Notes: generated from the letters alone by a model not told the origin. A stretch of 64,000 nucleotides of DNA from Streptomyces venezuelae (GCF_008642335.1 NZ_CP029191.1:5456001-5520000); one strand, 5' to 3'; shown: positions 9,490 through 19,610, counted from the first letter of the stretch. Numbers and translations: made by a program.

Positions 9490-10554
9490 TCAGCTCTCGG
9501 GGGTGGGAGCGCGGAGGGCCGCGCCGATGTGTGCCGCCGCCTCCGACAGGTGGCGGCGCGCCTCCCGGAGCTGGGACTCCGACACGCCGTGGTCGCGGGC
9601 CGCGTCGCGGATGTCGTCCCGGAAGCGGTCCAGGAGACGGTCGAGGTCACGGCCGGGGTCGCCGGTGGTGTCCTCCTTGGCCCAGTCGGGTGCGTACTCC
9701 ACGGGGAGGTCCTCACGGGCGACGCTGAACGTGGGCCCCTTCCCGGCGGCGGCGGTCCCGGGGTCGGCGGTCCCGGGCTCGGCGGTCCCGGAGTCGGCGG
9801 TCCCGGAGTCGGTCCGGGTGCCGAACCCCTTGCCGAAGTCCTTGCCGAGCCGCGTCCCGAAGTCGCCGAACTCCTTGGCCAGTTCCGTCAGCCCCTCCCG
9901 CACGCCCGTCGGCCAGTCGCCCCGCGCGAAGTGGTCCTGCACCTGCTCCTGTACGTGCCTGACGATGCGCTGCGCCTCCGCCTGGGCCTGCCGCGCCTGG
10001 GCGTGGGCCTGCTCCTGGGCGTCCTTCGCCTGGCGCCGGGCACGCTGAGCCTCCTCGCGGGCACGGCGGCTCTCGTCCTTCGCGCGCCGGGCCTGCTCCT
10101 TCCACCCCTGCTTGGCGCGCTTGAACTCCTCCTTCGTCTGGTGCCAGCCCTCCGTACCCTCCGAGCTGAGCGCCTCCTTGGCGGCGGCCCGCATCTCGCG
10201 GCGCAGGTCGCCCGCGGCGCCCTGCACCCCGTCGCGGATCTCGGCGGCGAGCTCGGCGACCGACTCGCGGATCTCCAGCTCCAGGTCGGCCAGCTCACCG
10301 CTGCGGCCCGCCAGTTCGGCGCGGCCGGCGTCCGTGATGGCGTAGACCTTCCGGCCGCCCTCCGTGGTGTGCGTGACGAGACCCTCGGCCTCCAGCTTCG
10401 CGAGGCGGGGGTACACGGTGCCCGCGGAGGGTGCGTACAGCCCGTGGAAGCGCTCCTCCAGGAGCCTGATCACCTCGTAGCCGTGGCGGGGGGCCTCGTC
10501 GAGCAGCTTGAGCAGGTACAGGCGCAGGCGGCCGTGGGCGAACACGGGGGGCAT
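9490..10554 (-). CDS. PadR-family regulator with long coiled-coil extension
   Basis: 354 residues, roughly twice the usual PadR length. The winged helix occupies about residues 1-80 (LYLLKLLDEAPRHGYEVI, then GTVYPRLAKLEAEGLV). A long Ala/Arg/Glu-rich coiled-coil stretch follows (about 85-215), then a flexible spacer of GTAD/GTAE repeats and a C-terminal helical segment. It probably represses its own operon. The gene begins one base after the DUF4097 stop, so the two are co-transcribed with DUF4097 first. The spacer repeats are coded by four 15-bp tandem units at 9751-9810. Confidence 0.9.
   Translation of the reverse strand: MPPVFAHGRLRLYLLKLLDEAPRHGYEVIRLLEERFHGLYAPSAGTVYPRLAKLEAEGLVTHTTEGGRKVYAITDAGRAELAGRSGELADLELEIRESVAELAAEIRDGVQGAAGDLRREMRAAAKEALSSEGTEGWHQTKEEFKRAKQGWKEQARRAKDESRRAREEAQRARRQAKDAQEQAHAQARQAQAEAQRIVRHVQEQVQDHFARGDWPTGVREGLTELAKEFGDFGTRLGKDFGKGFGTRTDSGTADSGTAEPGTADPGTAAAGKGPTFSVAREDLPVEYAPDWAKEDTTGDPGRDLDRLLDRFRDDIRDAARDHGVSESQLREARRHLSEAAAHIGAALRAPTPES
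9751..9810 (-). repeat. Four 15-bp tandem repeats inside the PadR gene
   Basis: Four near-identical units on the plus strand read GGCGGTCCCGG followed by GGTC, GCTC, AGTC and AGTC. They encode the repeated (S/P)GTA(D/E) spacer near residues 250-270. Copy number is likely to vary between strains. Confidence 0.8.
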
Positions 10555-10555
10555 G

Positions 10556-11434
10556 TCAGAGAACCTTCTTGTCGGTCGAGCCGTCGTTCTTGTGTTCGTT
10601 CCCGGCGTCGTCGTACGGATCCTCCTCCATCTGTGGCCTGCGCAGGAGCGCGATGGAGCCGGAGACCGTCGTCGCCCTGAGCCGCCCGCGGCCCGCGCCG
10701 AGGCGCCCGGTGATCCGCTTGGCGCCCCACTGACCCCCGACCCGCAGGTCCTCGAAGGCGTTGGACACGGAGCCGCTCGCCGTGTCGACCTCGACCTCCG
10801 CGTCCGCGGGGTGGGGGAGCCGGATCGCCATCTCGCCGGAAACGCTCGTGAGGGCGACGTCGGTCGGGGTGCCCGCCGGGTCGAGGTCCACGATCATCGA
10901 GCCGCTCACGGAGTCGGCCCGGACGGAGTGGCCCGCCGCCTCGACGACCGTGAGGCCGCCGGAGACGGAGTTGAAGCGGAGGTCGCCGGTGACGCCCTGT
11001 GCCTCCACGTTGCCGGACACGGTGTCCGCGCGGACCTGCCCCGCGAGACCGAGCAGGGTCGTGTCGCCGGTGACGCCCTTCACCTCGGTGCGGCCCTCGA
11101 TGCCGGAGACCACGGCGCCGGCGCCGACCACGCCCACCTCGACGCGGGTGGCGGCGGGCACGGCCAGGGAGACGAGCGCGCTGCGGCGCCAGCCCTTGCG
11201 GTCGAGCCACTTGAGGAAGCCCTTCCAGGGCAGGTCCTCGTACGCGACGGTCAGCGTGCCGTCCTCGTGGGTCACCTTGAGGGGTGGCCCTTCTATCTCC
11301 GTGACCTCCAGGCGGGCGGCGCCCTCGTCCGTGCCCACCACGTTCACCGTCCCGTTGACGACACGGACGTGGAGTGCGGTCACGGGGGCGTCGAACGTGA
11401 GCTTCATCGGCTCGGCGACGGACCACTCCGACAT
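10556..11434 (-). CDS. DUF4097-family beta-helix repeat protein
   Basis: 292 residues built of repeated beta strands of the form VSGD/VSGS (TDVALTSVSGEMAIRLPH, VDTASGSVSNAFEDLRVG), the hallmark of DUF4097/DUF4098 adhesin-like proteins. There is no signal peptide, so a cytoplasmic or peripheral location is likely. The biochemical role of the family is unknown. A strong AGGAGGTCA site precedes the ATG. It is paired with the PadR regulator immediately downstream, a common pairing in actinobacteria. Confidence 0.85.
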   Translation of the reverse strand: MSEWSVAEPMKLTFDAPVTALHVRVVNGTVNVVGTDEGAARLEVTEIEGPPLKVTHEDGTLTVAYEDLPWKGFLKWLDRKGWRRSALVSLAVPAATRVEVGVVGAGAVVSGIEGRTEVKGVTGDTTLLGLAGQVRADTVSGNVEAQGVTGDLRFNSVSGGLTVVEAAGHSVRADSVSGSMIVDLDPAGTPTDVALTSVSGEMAIRLPHPADAEVEVDTASGSVSNAFEDLRVGGQWGAKRITGRLGAGRGRLRATTVSGSIALLRRPQMEEDPYDDAGNEHKNDGSTDKKVL

Positions 11435-11472
11435 GAGCTGACCTCCTGGGCGGCGGGCCGGATGCGACGCGC

Positions 11473-11507
11473 CATATCGCGTCTTCTGCTATTCACGATA
11501 TATCGCG
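11473..11507. promoter_or_regulatory. Candidate PadR operator upstream of the DUF4097-padR operon
   Basis: A perfect palindrome CGATATATCG lies at 11496-11505, with a related half site CATATCGCG at 11473-11481. Both sit 40-75 bases upstream of the DUF4097 start, in AT-rich sequence unlike its surroundings. Autoregulation by PadR proteins through such AT-rich palindromes is common. Assignment to this PadR is inference from position. Confidence 0.55.
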
Positions 11508-11591
11508 GTGCCGGGAAGTCAAGAACTCGTACGAGTGAGTGGGTTATGAGCCGTATAAGCCTATTAAGCCGTTCTGCCCTAGCGTGGGATC

Positions 11592-12401
11592 ATGTCGTCC
11601 GATGCTGTTTCCCCAGGTGCGCTGCTGCTCTGCCGGGCCGAGCCCGACGTCGTGGAGATCGCGGCCCAGCTGCTCCGCGAGCGGATGCTGCTCGCGGAGG
11701 CCGGCCGTGACTGGAGCGTGCTCGTGCCCGAGGGCAAGCCGTGGCTGCACGGCGAGGAGCCCGTCGACCGCGTGCTGACCGGTTGGGCCACCGCGCTCGC
11801 CGTCGGCTCGGCATGGCCCGTGCTCGCCCTGTGGTGGGACGGCGACCGCTCCGGCTACACCCTCGCCTCGGGGTTCCGGCGGACGGTCGGGTACGAATGG
11901 CTGGCCAACGGGACGCCCGTGGGGGAGGACGAGGCGATGCGCACGTTCGCCGCGCGGCTCGGCCTCGACCCCGTCCTGGACATGCAGTCACTGGAGGCGC
12001 TGGCCCGCCCCGACACGGAGGCGGACGCGCGGGCCAGGATGCTCGGACTCCTCGCCGTCCTCACGCGCGCGGGCCTCACCCTCCCGCCGGGCCTCGGCCC
12101 CGGCGAACCGGCGGACCGGCTGCGCGAGGCGGCCCGCGTCCAGCAGGGCGTGCGCCAGGTCGAGTGGCCCGGATGGCGGGACGCGGTCAGAGCGGAGTTC
12201 GGAGCGGTCGAGAAGGGCCCCCTGGGCCCCTGGGTGCGTGGACCCCGCGCAAGGGCCCTGGCGGCCGCTCAGCTCGCCGCGGGCCTCCCGTTGGCGGTAT
12301 GGGCCGTACGGCGCCGCAGCGGAGGCTGGGGCGCGGCGGCGGCCCTCCTGATGGCGCAGGGGGCGGCGGGGCTCGCGTACGACCGCGTGCGGAGCGCCTG
12401 A
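11592..12401 (+). CDS. Conserved hypothetical protein with C-terminal hydrophobic helices
   Basis: Not recognised as a named family. 269 residues. The first 130 residues are mixed alpha/beta with a Trp-rich stretch (WPVLALWWDGDRSGYTLASG). Residues 130-215 look helical. The C-terminus has hydrophobic segments (about 222-238 and 245-262) that could be membrane-associated. The ATG has no ribosome binding site and lies 6 bases after a TAGCGT box (11580-11585), so a leaderless transcript is likely. No functional link to its neighbours is apparent. Confidence 0.7.
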   Translation: MSSDAVSPGALLLCRAEPDVVEIAAQLLRERMLLAEAGRDWSVLVPEGKPWLHGEEPVDRVLTGWATALAVGSAWPVLALWWDGDRSGYTLASGFRRTVGYEWLANGTPVGEDEAMRTFAARLGLDPVLDMQSLEALARPDTEADARARMLGLLAVLTRAGLTLPPGLGPGEPADRLREAARVQQGVRQVEWPGWRDAVRAEFGAVEKGPLGPWVRGPRARALAAAQLAAGLPLAVWAVRRRSGGWGAAAALLMAQGAAGLAYDRVRSA

Positions 12402-12430
12402 GGCCCCGGCGTCCCGCGCCTACGACGCGA

Positions 12431-12613
12431 CTACTCGTCCTCGTCCTCGTCGTCCAGCCGCGCCAGCCACGTCGCCAGGCGCTCGACCGGGACCTCGAAG
12501 TCCGGGTTGAGGTCCACGAACGTGCGGAGCTGCTCGGCGAGCCACTCGAAGGTGACCTCTTCCTCGCCGCGCCGCTTCTCCAGCTCCTCGATGCCACGGT
12601 CGGTGAAGTACAA
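12431..12613 (-). CDS. Small acidic conserved protein (DUF6104-like)
   Basis: 60 residues, strongly acidic, ending in a DDEDEDE tail. A TTG start is supported by an AGGAG site about 7 bases upstream. It resembles a short streptomycete protein that I recall as DUF6104 and that is often found beside the 2-oxoglutarate dehydrogenase gene. The role is unknown. It lies downstream of that gene on the same strand, separated by a terminator. Confidence 0.7.
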   Translation of the reverse strand: MYFTDRGIEELEKRRGEEEVTFEWLAEQLRTFVDLNPDFEVPVERLATWLARLDDEDEDE

Positions 12614-12682
12614 CTCATGCTCCTGATGCGGACGGATCGTTCCACCTCAGGATAGGCGCCGGGCGGGCCCGGGAACGCCGGA

Positions 12683-12723
12683 GGGCCCGGCCTCCGAGTC
12701 CTGGAACTCGGGGGGCCGGGCCC
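12683..12723 (-). terminator. Terminator after kgd
   Basis: Two-part stem: 12683-12692 pairs with 12714-12723, and inside it CCGAGT (12694-12699) pairs with ACTCGG (12706-12711). It lies 23 bases beyond the kgd stop codon. Confidence 0.75.
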
Positions 12724-12745
12724 GCCTGCGTACGAGCGTCGAGGG

Positions 12746-15700
12746 TTACGCCTCGAAGACCTCGCTGATGAGCTGCTCCTGCTCGGCCTGGTGACGCTTG
12801 GCCGAACCGACCGCCGGGGACGAGCTGTGCGGCCGCGAGATGCGGCGCAGGCGCTCGCCGTGCGGGATGTCCGCGCCGACCGCCAGGTCCAGGTGGTCGA
12901 TGAGGTTGAGGGCGATGAACGGCCACGCGCCCTGGTTCGCCGGCTCCTCCTGCGCCCACAGGTACTTCTCGGCGTTCGGGTACTTGGCGATCTCCGCCTG
13001 GAGCTCGGCACCCGGCAGCGGGTACAGACGCTCGATGCGGATGATGGCCGTGTCGTCGGCGCCGCGCTTCTGGCGGGCGGCCTCCAGGTCGTAGTACAGC
13101 TTGCCGGCGCAGAAGACGACCTTGCGGACCGCCGACGGGTCGACGTGGCTGTCGCCGATGACCGGGCGGAAGCCGCCCGTCGTGAACTCCTCCGTCTTCG
13201 AGGCCGCCGCCTTCAGGCGCAGCATCGACTTCGGGGTGAAGACCACCAGCGGCTTGTGGTGCGGGTTGTGCACCTGCCACCGCAGGAGGTGGAAGTAGTT
13301 CGACGGGAGGGTCGGCATCGCGACCGTCATGTTGTTCTGCGCGCACAGCTGGAGGAAGCGCTCGATGCGGGCGGACGAGTGGTCCGGGCCCTGGCCCTCG
13401 TAGCCGTGGGGCAGGAGCAGCGTGACACCGGAGTGCTGGTTCCACTTCTGCTCGGCGGCGGAGATGTACTCGTCCACCACCGTCTGCGCGCCGTTGACGA
13501 AGTCACCGAACTGCGCTTCCCACATGACGAGCGACTCGGGGCGGGCCAGCGAGTAGCCGTACTCGAAGCCCATCACCGCGTACTCGGAGAGCAGCGAGTC
13601 GTAGACGTTGTAGCGCGCCTGGTCCTCGGAGAGGTACATCAGGGGCGTGTAGTCCTCGCCCGTCGCGCGGTCGATGAGGACCGCGTGGCGCTGGCCGAAC
13701 GTGCCGCGGCGGGAGTCCTGGCCCGACAGGCGGACCGGGGTGCCCTCCAGGAGCAGCGAGCCGATGGCGAGGGTCTCGCCCATGCCCCAGTCGATCGTGC
13801 CCTCTTCGACCATCGTCGCGCGGCGCTGCAGCTGCGGCAGCAGACGCGGGTGGACGGTGACCCGGTCGGGGATGTTGACCTGGGACTCGGCGATCCGCTT
13901 GACGACCTCCTGGGAGATCGCGGTCTCGACGTGCACGGGGAACTCGGCCTGCGGCGCCGGCACGTCGGCCTGCGCGGGCTGCGAGACGGCCTCGCGGACC
14001 TCGGTGAAGACCTTCTCCAGCTGGCCCTGGAAGTCCTGCAGCGCCTGCTCGGCCTCTTCCAGGGTGATGTCGCCGCGACCGATGAGGGACTCGGTGTAGA
14101 GCTTGCGCACCGAGCGCTTCTTGTCGATCAGGTCGTACATCAGCGGCTGCGTGAACGCCGGGTTGTCCGACTCGTTGTGCCCGCGGCGGCGGTAGCAGAT
14201 GAGGTCGATGACCACGTCCTTGTTGAACGCCTGGCGGAACTCGAAGGCGAGACGGGCGACGCGGACGACGGCCTCGGGGTCGTCGCCGTTCACGTGGAAG
14301 ATCGGCGCCTCGATCATGCGGGCCACGTCGGTGGCGTACATGGAGGAGCGCGACGACTCCGGGGCGGCGGTGAAGCCGACCTGGTTGTTGATGACGATGT
14401 GGACCGTGCCGCCCGTGCGGTAGCCGCGCAGCTGCGACATGTTGAGCGTCTCGGCGACCACACCCTGGCCCGCGAAGGCCGCGTCACCGTGCAGGGCGAC
14501 GGGCAGGACCGTGAAGTCCGTGCCGCCCTTGTTGATGATGTCCTGCTTGGCGCGGACGATGCCCTCGATGACCGGGTCGACCGTCTCCAGGTGGGACGGG
14601 TTGGCGGCCAGCGAGACCTTGATCTGCTCGCCGTCCAGGCCGGTGAAGGTGCCCTCGGCGCCCAGGTGGTACTTCACGTCGCCGGAGCCGTGCATGGACT
14701 TGGGGTCCATGTTGCCCTCGAACTCGCGGAAGATCTGGGCGTACGACTTGCCGACGATGTTGGCGAGGACGTTCAGGCGGCCGCGGTGGGCCATGCCGAT
14801 GACGACCTCGTCCAGGCGCGACTCGGCGGCGCTGTCGAGCACGGCGTCGAGCAGCGGGATGACGGACTCGCCGCCCTCCAGGGAGAAGCGCTTCTGGCCG
14901 ACGTACTTCGTCTGCAGGAAGGTCTCGAAGGCCTCCGCGGAGTTCAGGCGGCGCAGGATGCGCAGCTGCTCCTCGCGCTCGGGCTTGGTGGCGTGGGTCC
15001 GCTCGATGCGGTCCTGCAGCCACTTGCGCTGCTTCGGGTCCTGGATGTGCATGAACTCGACGCCGGTGGTCCGGCAGTACGAGTCGCGCAGCACGCCGAG
15101 GACGTCGCGCAGCTTCATCATCGACTTGCCGGCGAAGCCGCCGACCGCGAACTCCCGCTCCAGGTCCCACAGGGTGAGGCCGTGCTCGGTGATGTCCAGG
15201 TCGGGGTGCTTGCGCTGCTTGTACTCCAGCGGGTCCGTGTCGGCCATGACGTGGCCGCGGACGCGGTAGGAGTGGATCAGCTCGAAGACGCGGGCGGCCT
15301 TCGTGACGTCGTCGTCGTGCGAGGCGTCGATGTCCTTGAGCCAGCGGACCGGCTCGTAGGGGATCCGGAGCGCCTTGAAGATCTCGTCGTAGAACTCGTT
15401 CTCGCCGAGGAGGAGGTTCGCGACGATGCGCAGGAATTCGCCGGAGGCGGCGCCCTGGATGACCCGGTGGTCGTAGGTCGACGTGAGCGTCATGACCTTC
15501 GAGATGCCGAGCTTGTTCAGGGTGTCCTGCGAGGTGCCCTGGAACTCCGCCGGGTAGTCCATGGAGCCGACGCCCATGATGACCGACTGGCCGGGCATCA
15601 GGCGCGGGACCGAGTGGACGGTGCCGAGGCCGCCGGGGTTGGTCAGGGAGACCGTCACGCCGGTGAAGTCGTCCATGCCCAGCTTGCCGTCGCGGGCGCG

Positions 15701-16570
15701 GCGGACGATGTCCTCGTAGGCCTGCCAGAACTCGAAGAAGTTCAGGGTCTCGGCCTTCTTGATGCCCGCGACGACCAGCTGGCGGTCGCCGTTGGGCTTC
15801 ACCAGGTCGATGGCGAGGCCGAAGTTGACGTGCTCCGGCTTGACCAGGGTGGGCTTGCCGTCCTTCTCCACGAAGGAGTAGTTCATCGACGGCATGGCCT
15901 TGATGGCCTGCACCATCGCGTACCCGATGAGGTGCGTGAAGGAGATCTTCCCGCCGCGGGCGCGCTTGAGGTGGTTGTTGATGACGATGCGGTTGTCGAA
16001 GAGCAGCTTCACCGGGACCGCGCGCACCGACGTGGCGGTGGGGACCTCGATGGAGGCGTTCATGTTCTTCGCGACCGCGGCGCTCGGGCCGCGCAGCGTC
16101 ACGTACTCGGGGCCGGCCGGAGCCTCGGCCGCGGGCTCCGCCTTCGCGGCGGGCTTGGCAGCATCGGGCTTGGCGGCGGGCTTCGCGGCGGGCGCCGGAG
16201 CGGCGGCCGCGGGCTTCGCGGGAGCGGCCGGTGCCTGCGCCTGGGGAGCGGCGGGGGCGGCCTGGGCCTGGGCCGCGGGCTTCGCCGGGGCGGCGGGCGC
16301 GGCAGGGGCGGGAGCAGTGGTGGACGCGGCCCCCGCGGCCGTGTCACCCGCCGGCTTCGCCGGGGCGGCGGCTGCAGAGGCGGCCGTTCCTGGCTTGTAG
16401 TCGGCGAAGAAGTCCCACCAGGCTCGGTCGACCGAGTTCGGGTCCTGGAGGTACTGCTGGTAGATCTCGTCGACGAGCCACTCGTTGGGACCGAAGGCAG
16501 CAGCAGGGTCCTTGCCCTGACCGTCTTGGTCGGTCGAGATGCTCGAGCTACTGGGGGACTGTGACGACAC
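12746..16570 (-). CDS. kgd: Multifunctional 2-oxoglutarate dehydrogenase E1 / decarboxylase with fused E2 domain
   Basis: 1274 residues. The N-terminal segment carries the E1 signature ([20 protein letters not shown]). An Ala/Pro-rich linker of about 100 residues follows, then a dihydrolipoyl succinyltransferase catalytic domain (about 125-350, with [16 protein letters not shown] holding the catalytic His). The thiamine-diphosphate E1 domain makes up the rest ([21 protein letters not shown]). The fused E2 lacks a lipoyl domain, so the E2 of pyruvate dehydrogenase is expected to supply it. It feeds succinyl-CoA to the TCA cycle. The GTG at 16570 gives the usual MSSQSPS-type N-terminus; in-frame upstream codons are less likely. 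Confidence 0.96.
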   Translation of the reverse strand: MSSQSPSSSSISTDQDGQGKDPAAAFGPNEWLVDEIYQQYLQDPNSVDRAWWDFFADYKPGTAASAAAAPAKPAGDTAAGAASTTAPAPAAPAAPAKPAAQAQAAPAAPQAQAPAAPAKPAAAAPAPAAKPAAKPDAAKPAAKAEPAAEAPAGPEYVTLRGPSAAVAKNMNASIEVPTATSVRAVPVKLLFDNRIVINNHLKRARGGKISFTHLIGYAMVQAIKAMPSMNYSFVEKDGKPTLVKPEHVNFGLAIDLVKPNGDRQLVVAGIKKAETLNFFEFWQAYEDIVRRARDGKLGMDDFTGVTVSLTNPGGLGTVHSVPRLMPGQSVIMGVGSMDYPAEFQGTSQDTLNKLGISKVMTLTSTYDHRVIQGAASGEFLRIVANLLLGENEFYDEIFKALRIPYEPVRWLKDIDASHDDDVTKAARVFELIHSYRVRGHVMADTDPLEYKQRKHPDLDITEHGLTLWDLEREFAVGGFAGKSMMKLRDVLGVLRDSYCRTTGVEFMHIQDPKQRKWLQDRIERTHATKPEREEQLRILRRLNSAEAFETFLQTKYVGQKRFSLEGGESVIPLLDAVLDSAAESRLDEVVIGMAHRGRLNVLANIVGKSYAQIFREFEGNMDPKSMHGSGDVKYHLGAEGTFTGLDGEQIKVSLAANPSHLETVDPVIEGIVRAKQDIINKGGTDFTVLPVALHGDAAFAGQGVVAETLNMSQLRGYRTGGTVHIVINNQVGFTAAPESSRSSMYATDVARMIEAPIFHVNGDDPEAVVRVARLAFEFRQAFNKDVVIDLICYRRRGHNESDNPAFTQPLMYDLIDKKRSVRKLYTESLIGRGDITLEEAEQALQDFQGQLEKVFTEVREAVSQPAQADVPAPQAEFPVHVETAISQEVVKRIAESQVNIPDRVTVHPRLLPQLQRRATMVEEGTIDWGMGETLAIGSLLLEGTPVRLSGQDSRRGTFGQRHAVLIDRATGEDYTPLMYLSEDQARYNVYDSLLSEYAVMGFEYGYSLARPESLVMWEAQFGDFVNGAQTVVDEYISAAEQKWNQHSGVTLLLPHGYEGQGPDHSSARIERFLQLCAQNNMTVAMPTLPSNYFHLLRWQVHNPHHKPLVVFTPKSMLRLKAAASKTEEFTTGGFRPVIGDSHVDPSAVRKVVFCAGKLYYDLEAARQKRGADDTAIIRIERLYPLPGAELQAEIAKYPNAEKYLWAQEEPANQGAWPFIALNLIDHLDLAVGADIPHGERLRRISRPHSSSPAVGSAKRHQAEQEQLISEVFEA

Positions 16571-16845
16571 GGCGGTAACCGCCCTCTTCCGCTTCACAAG
16601 GTGATGGACAGCGGAAATAAAGGCTACGCCTCCCGGAGCGTGAGGTGCAGACCGGGCCCGGCATCCGTCGCGTAAGTCACACTGGATCCGTGGTTTCGGC
16701 GCTGTAAATGGCGGGAAACAAGCGAGGTTCTGCAACGCCAGATGGCCGCGCGGGTACGTCGGTACGACGTCTACGCGCGGCGGCGCCCACCGGGTGCCCC
16801 GAAGTGGCCCCCGTGAATCGCTTCCACTCGAACCCTACGTCAACT
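16571..16845. promoter_or_regulatory. Region upstream of kgd
   Basis: About 275 bases without a gene, between the sensor-kinase stop (16846) and the kgd start. It must hold the kgd promoter. I see no clear operator; a weak repeat of GGTACG-type words near 16750-16775 is the only structure noted. Confidence 0.4.
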
Positions 16846-17928
16846 TCACGCCTCGGGCAGGCCCGGAAGAGTGACCTGGATCCGGCAGCCGCGAGGGGAT
16901 TCGGCCACCCCGATGTGACCCCCGTGGAGATCGACCGCCCAGCGCGCGATGGCCAGGCCGAGGCCCGTCCCGCCGTCGTTGCCGGAGCCCTTGACGGGGG
17001 CTCCGGCGTGGCTGCCGCGGTTGAAGCGCTCGAAGACGCGGTGCCACTCCGACTCCGGGATGCCGGGGCCCTCGTCGAGCACCTCCAGGTCCAGGGACTC
17101 GGGGTAGGGGCCGCGCCGGGCCCGCACCGTCACGCGCCCGTGCGGCGGGCTGTGCTTGACCGCGTTGTCGATGAGGTTCGCCACGACCTGGTGGAGCCGC
17201 TCCGCGTCCGCGTGGGCCGTCAGTTCAGGGGGTGACACGTCGAGGTGCAGGTGGACGTCCGTACGCGTGTGGCTGCCGGAGCCCGACGCGATGCCCGCGC
17301 GCGCGGAGGCCACCATGTTGGCCTCCTTCAGGACGCCCGACAGATACGGCCACACCTCGAAGCGGCGGGCCTTCAGCGGCACGACGCCGTTGTCCAGGCG
17401 GGAGAGGTCGAGCAGCGTCTCGACGAGCCGCCCCAGGCGCTCGGTCTGCTTCAGGGCCGTGCGCATCGTCTCGGGGTCGGCGGCCGACACCCCGTCGACG
17501 ACGTTCTCCAGGACGGCACGGAGCGCCGCGATGGGGGTGCGCAGCTCGTGCGAGACGTTGGCGACGAGCTCCTTGCGCTGCGTGTCCTGGGCCTCCAGGT
17601 CGTCCGCCATGGCGTTGATGGTGGCGGCCACGTCGCCCAGTTCGTCGCGCCGGTCGGCGCCACGGGCGCGGCGCGTGTAGTCGCCGTGCGAGACGGCGCG
17701 GGCCACCGCGTTCATCTCGTCCAGCGGGGCGGTGAGGCTGTGCGCCACGAACTGCGTGATGAGGAGCGTGGCGATCACCGAGAAGACGGTGATGAAGCGC
17801 AGCTCGGTCTGGGTCTTCATGGCCACGAGGAGCAGGCCTGTGGTGATGAACACCGAGACGACGACCAGGGCGCCGAGCTTGGTCTTGATGGAGAACGGCC
17901 GCAGTCCCCCGAAGGGCCCGTACATCAC
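16846..17928 (-). CDS. Sensor histidine kinase (HAMP-HisKA-HATPase)
   Basis: 360 residues. Two membrane helices (about 17-37 and 45-62) enclose a very short external loop, so the signal is probably sensed in or near the membrane. A HAMP domain follows (65-117). The phospho-accepting His127 is in VSHELRTP. The HATPase domain has the N box (NLIDNAVKHS), G1 box (VLDEGPGIP) and G2 box (GTGLGLAI). It phosphorylates the OmpR-type regulator encoded 16 bases upstream. GTG and ATG codons are adjacent at the start; either may be used. Confidence 0.95.
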   Translation of the reverse strand: MMYGPFGGLRPFSIKTKLGALVVVSVFITTGLLLVAMKTQTELRFITVFSVIATLLITQFVAHSLTAPLDEMNAVARAVSHGDYTRRARGADRRDELGDVAATINAMADDLEAQDTQRKELVANVSHELRTPIAALRAVLENVVDGVSAADPETMRTALKQTERLGRLVETLLDLSRLDNGVVPLKARRFEVWPYLSGVLKEANMVASARAGIASGSGSHTRTDVHLHLDVSPPELTAHADAERLHQVVANLIDNAVKHSPPHGRVTVRARRGPYPESLDLEVLDEGPGIPESEWHRVFERFNRGSHAGAPVKGSGNDGGTGLGLAIARWAVDLHGGHIGVAESPRGCRIQVTLPGLPEA

Positions 17929-17944
17929 GTCACGCGCCTCCGCC

Positions 17945-18682
17945 TCACGGGGTGGGGGTCTCCAGCGCGTATCCCACGCCGTGCACCGTGCGGATCCGCT
18001 CGGCCCCGATCTTGCGGCGCAGCGCCTTGATGTGGCTGTCGACGGTGCGGGTGCCGGACGCGTCGGCCCAGTCCCACACCTCGGCGAGCAGCTGCTCGCG
18101 CGACAGGACCGCGCGCGGGGTGTTGGCCAGGCAGACCAGCAGGTCGAACTCGGTGGGCGTCAGGTGGACGTCCTCGCTGCGCACCCGGACCCGCCGCTGG
18201 GCGTGGTCGATCTCCAGCTCGCCGAGGCGCAGGATGCCGCTGCGCGGCGTCGTCGCGGCCAGGGCGGCCCGCTCGACCCGGCGCAGCAGGACGTGCACGC
18301 GGGCCGCGAGCTCGCGCATCGAGAACGGCTTGGTCATGTAGTCGTCCGCGCCGACGCCGAGCCCGACCAGCATGTCCGTCTCGTCGTCACGCGCGGTGAG
18401 CATGAGGACCGGGACGGGCCGCTGGGCCTGGACCCGGCGGCACACCTCCAGGCCGTCGAAGCCCGGCAGCATGATGTCGAGAATCAGCAGGTCGGGCTGC
18501 CACGCCTGGGCGGTGTCGACCGCCGAAGGGCCGTCTCCGGCCGTTTGCACGACGAAACCCTCGGCGCGCAGCCGGGCCGCGATGGCATCGACGATCGTCG
18601 GGTCGTCCTCGACCACCAGCACCCGGCGCTGGGCGCCCGGCATCGCCGTGGCGCCGTTGTGGGAGGTGTGTGTCTGCTCCAT
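17945..18682 (-). CDS. OmpR/PhoB-family response regulator
   Basis: 245 residues. The receiver has the acidic pair VVEDD, phospho-acceptor Asp69 in LLILDIMLPGFDG and Lys in YMTKPFS. The C-terminal winged helix is complete (LTPTEFDLLVCLANTPRAVL, SHIKALRRKIG). First gene of a two-gene operon with the sensor kinase. The pair lies immediately upstream of kgd on the same strand, so a role near central metabolism or the envelope is possible but not shown. Confidence 0.95.
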   Translation of the reverse strand: MEQTHTSHNGATAMPGAQRRVLVVEDDPTIVDAIAARLRAEGFVVQTAGDGPSAVDTAQAWQPDLLILDIMLPGFDGLEVCRRVQAQRPVPVLMLTARDDETDMLVGLGVGADDYMTKPFSMRELAARVHVLLRRVERAALAATTPRSGILRLGELEIDHAQRRVRVRSEDVHLTPTEFDLLVCLANTPRAVLSREQLLAEVWDWADASGTRTVDSHIKALRRKIGAERIRTVHGVGYALETPTP

Positions 18683-18747
18683 CGCCCGCCCCTGACACTG
18701 ATCGCTTGTGTTCGGTCAGCAGAGTACGGGTCGCGAAGGCACCTCGG

Positions 18748-19425
18748 CTACGCAGCCCGGACGCCGAGGTGGACCACGTCAGGGACGCCTCGGGCAACGG
18801 GGATCTCTTCGGTTCGTACCCTCTGGAATCCGGCATTCCGTAGAGCGTCGTCGAAAGCGGACGAGGGCTGTGCGGACCACACGGCAAGCACTCCGCCGGG
18901 GTTCAGACGGGCTTTGCAGGCGGCCAGACCGGCAGGCGAGTAAAGGGAGTTGTTGCCCTCCGTCACCGTCCAGCCGGGGCCGTTGTCGATGTCGAGACAG
19001 AGCGCGTCGTAGGACTCCGTGGCTCCGGATACGTAGGAGACGAGGTCGGTGTGAAGAATCTGCGCACGTGTGTCGCGGAGTGCCGCTCCGGAGAGCTCGG
19101 CGAGGGGTCCGCCGTGGTGCCAGTCGATGATCGCCTGCTCGCGCTCGACGACGGCGATGCGTCCCCAGCGGGGGTCCGCGGCGGCGTGCGCGAGGGAGAA
19201 GCCGACGCCGAGGCCGCCGATGAGGAGGGCGGGGGCGGGACGGTCGTCGAGGGCGTCGCGGGCCGCGTCGACGAGCAGGCGCTCGGAGCGGCCGTCGGAG
19301 GTGTCCATCAGGAAACAGCCGTTGGCGATGATCTGCAGCAGCTCACCGTGGCGCCGCAGCACGACCTCGCCGTACGGGCCCTCGCGCCGGTCGAGGACGA
19401 CGGGGGCGGTGGTGTCGGTGCGCAT
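18748..19425 (-). CDS. Spermidine synthase-like methyltransferase-fold protein
   Basis: 225 residues. The Rossmann core has the GGLGVGFSL nucleotide-binding loop, IAVVEREQAIIDWH (acidic end of strand 2) and a DALCLDIDNGPGW segment in the position of the spermidine synthase catalytic Asp. It lacks the N-terminal tetramerisation domain of true SpeE. It may be an aminopropyl- or methyltransferase of unknown substrate. The ATG at 19425 was chosen because the upstream open frame is low-complexity. It is not clearly in an operon with the downstream regulator. Confidence 0.78.
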   Translation of the reverse strand: MRTDTTAPVVLDRREGPYGEVVLRRHGELLQIIANGCFLMDTSDGRSERLLVDAARDALDDRPAPALLIGGLGVGFSLAHAAADPRWGRIAVVEREQAIIDWHHGGPLAELSGAALRDTRAQILHTDLVSYVSGATESYDALCLDIDNGPGWTVTEGNNSLYSPAGLAACKARLNPGGVLAVWSAQPSSAFDDALRNAGFQRVRTEEIPVARGVPDVVHLGVRAA

Positions 19426-19610
19426 GGCGCACAGATTATTTCCGGGAGGTGCCCGAAGTCCGGTGGTTTTCGGTGCTGTCGCGGGCGTACGTGCGACGCA
19501 GGAGTCACCCGGCGGGTTGACGTGTGAGACGCACCTCACGTGGCGCCCGTCATAGACAGCGCCCGAAAAAAGGGCAAAGGGTGGAGTGGGACGGAAGGAG
19601 CGCCACCCCC

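Noticed and set aside
12791..16564. Very long open frame antisense to kgd
   Set aside because: Long antisense frames are common at this GC content; its product is low-complexity, and the minus-strand kgd protein is unambiguous.
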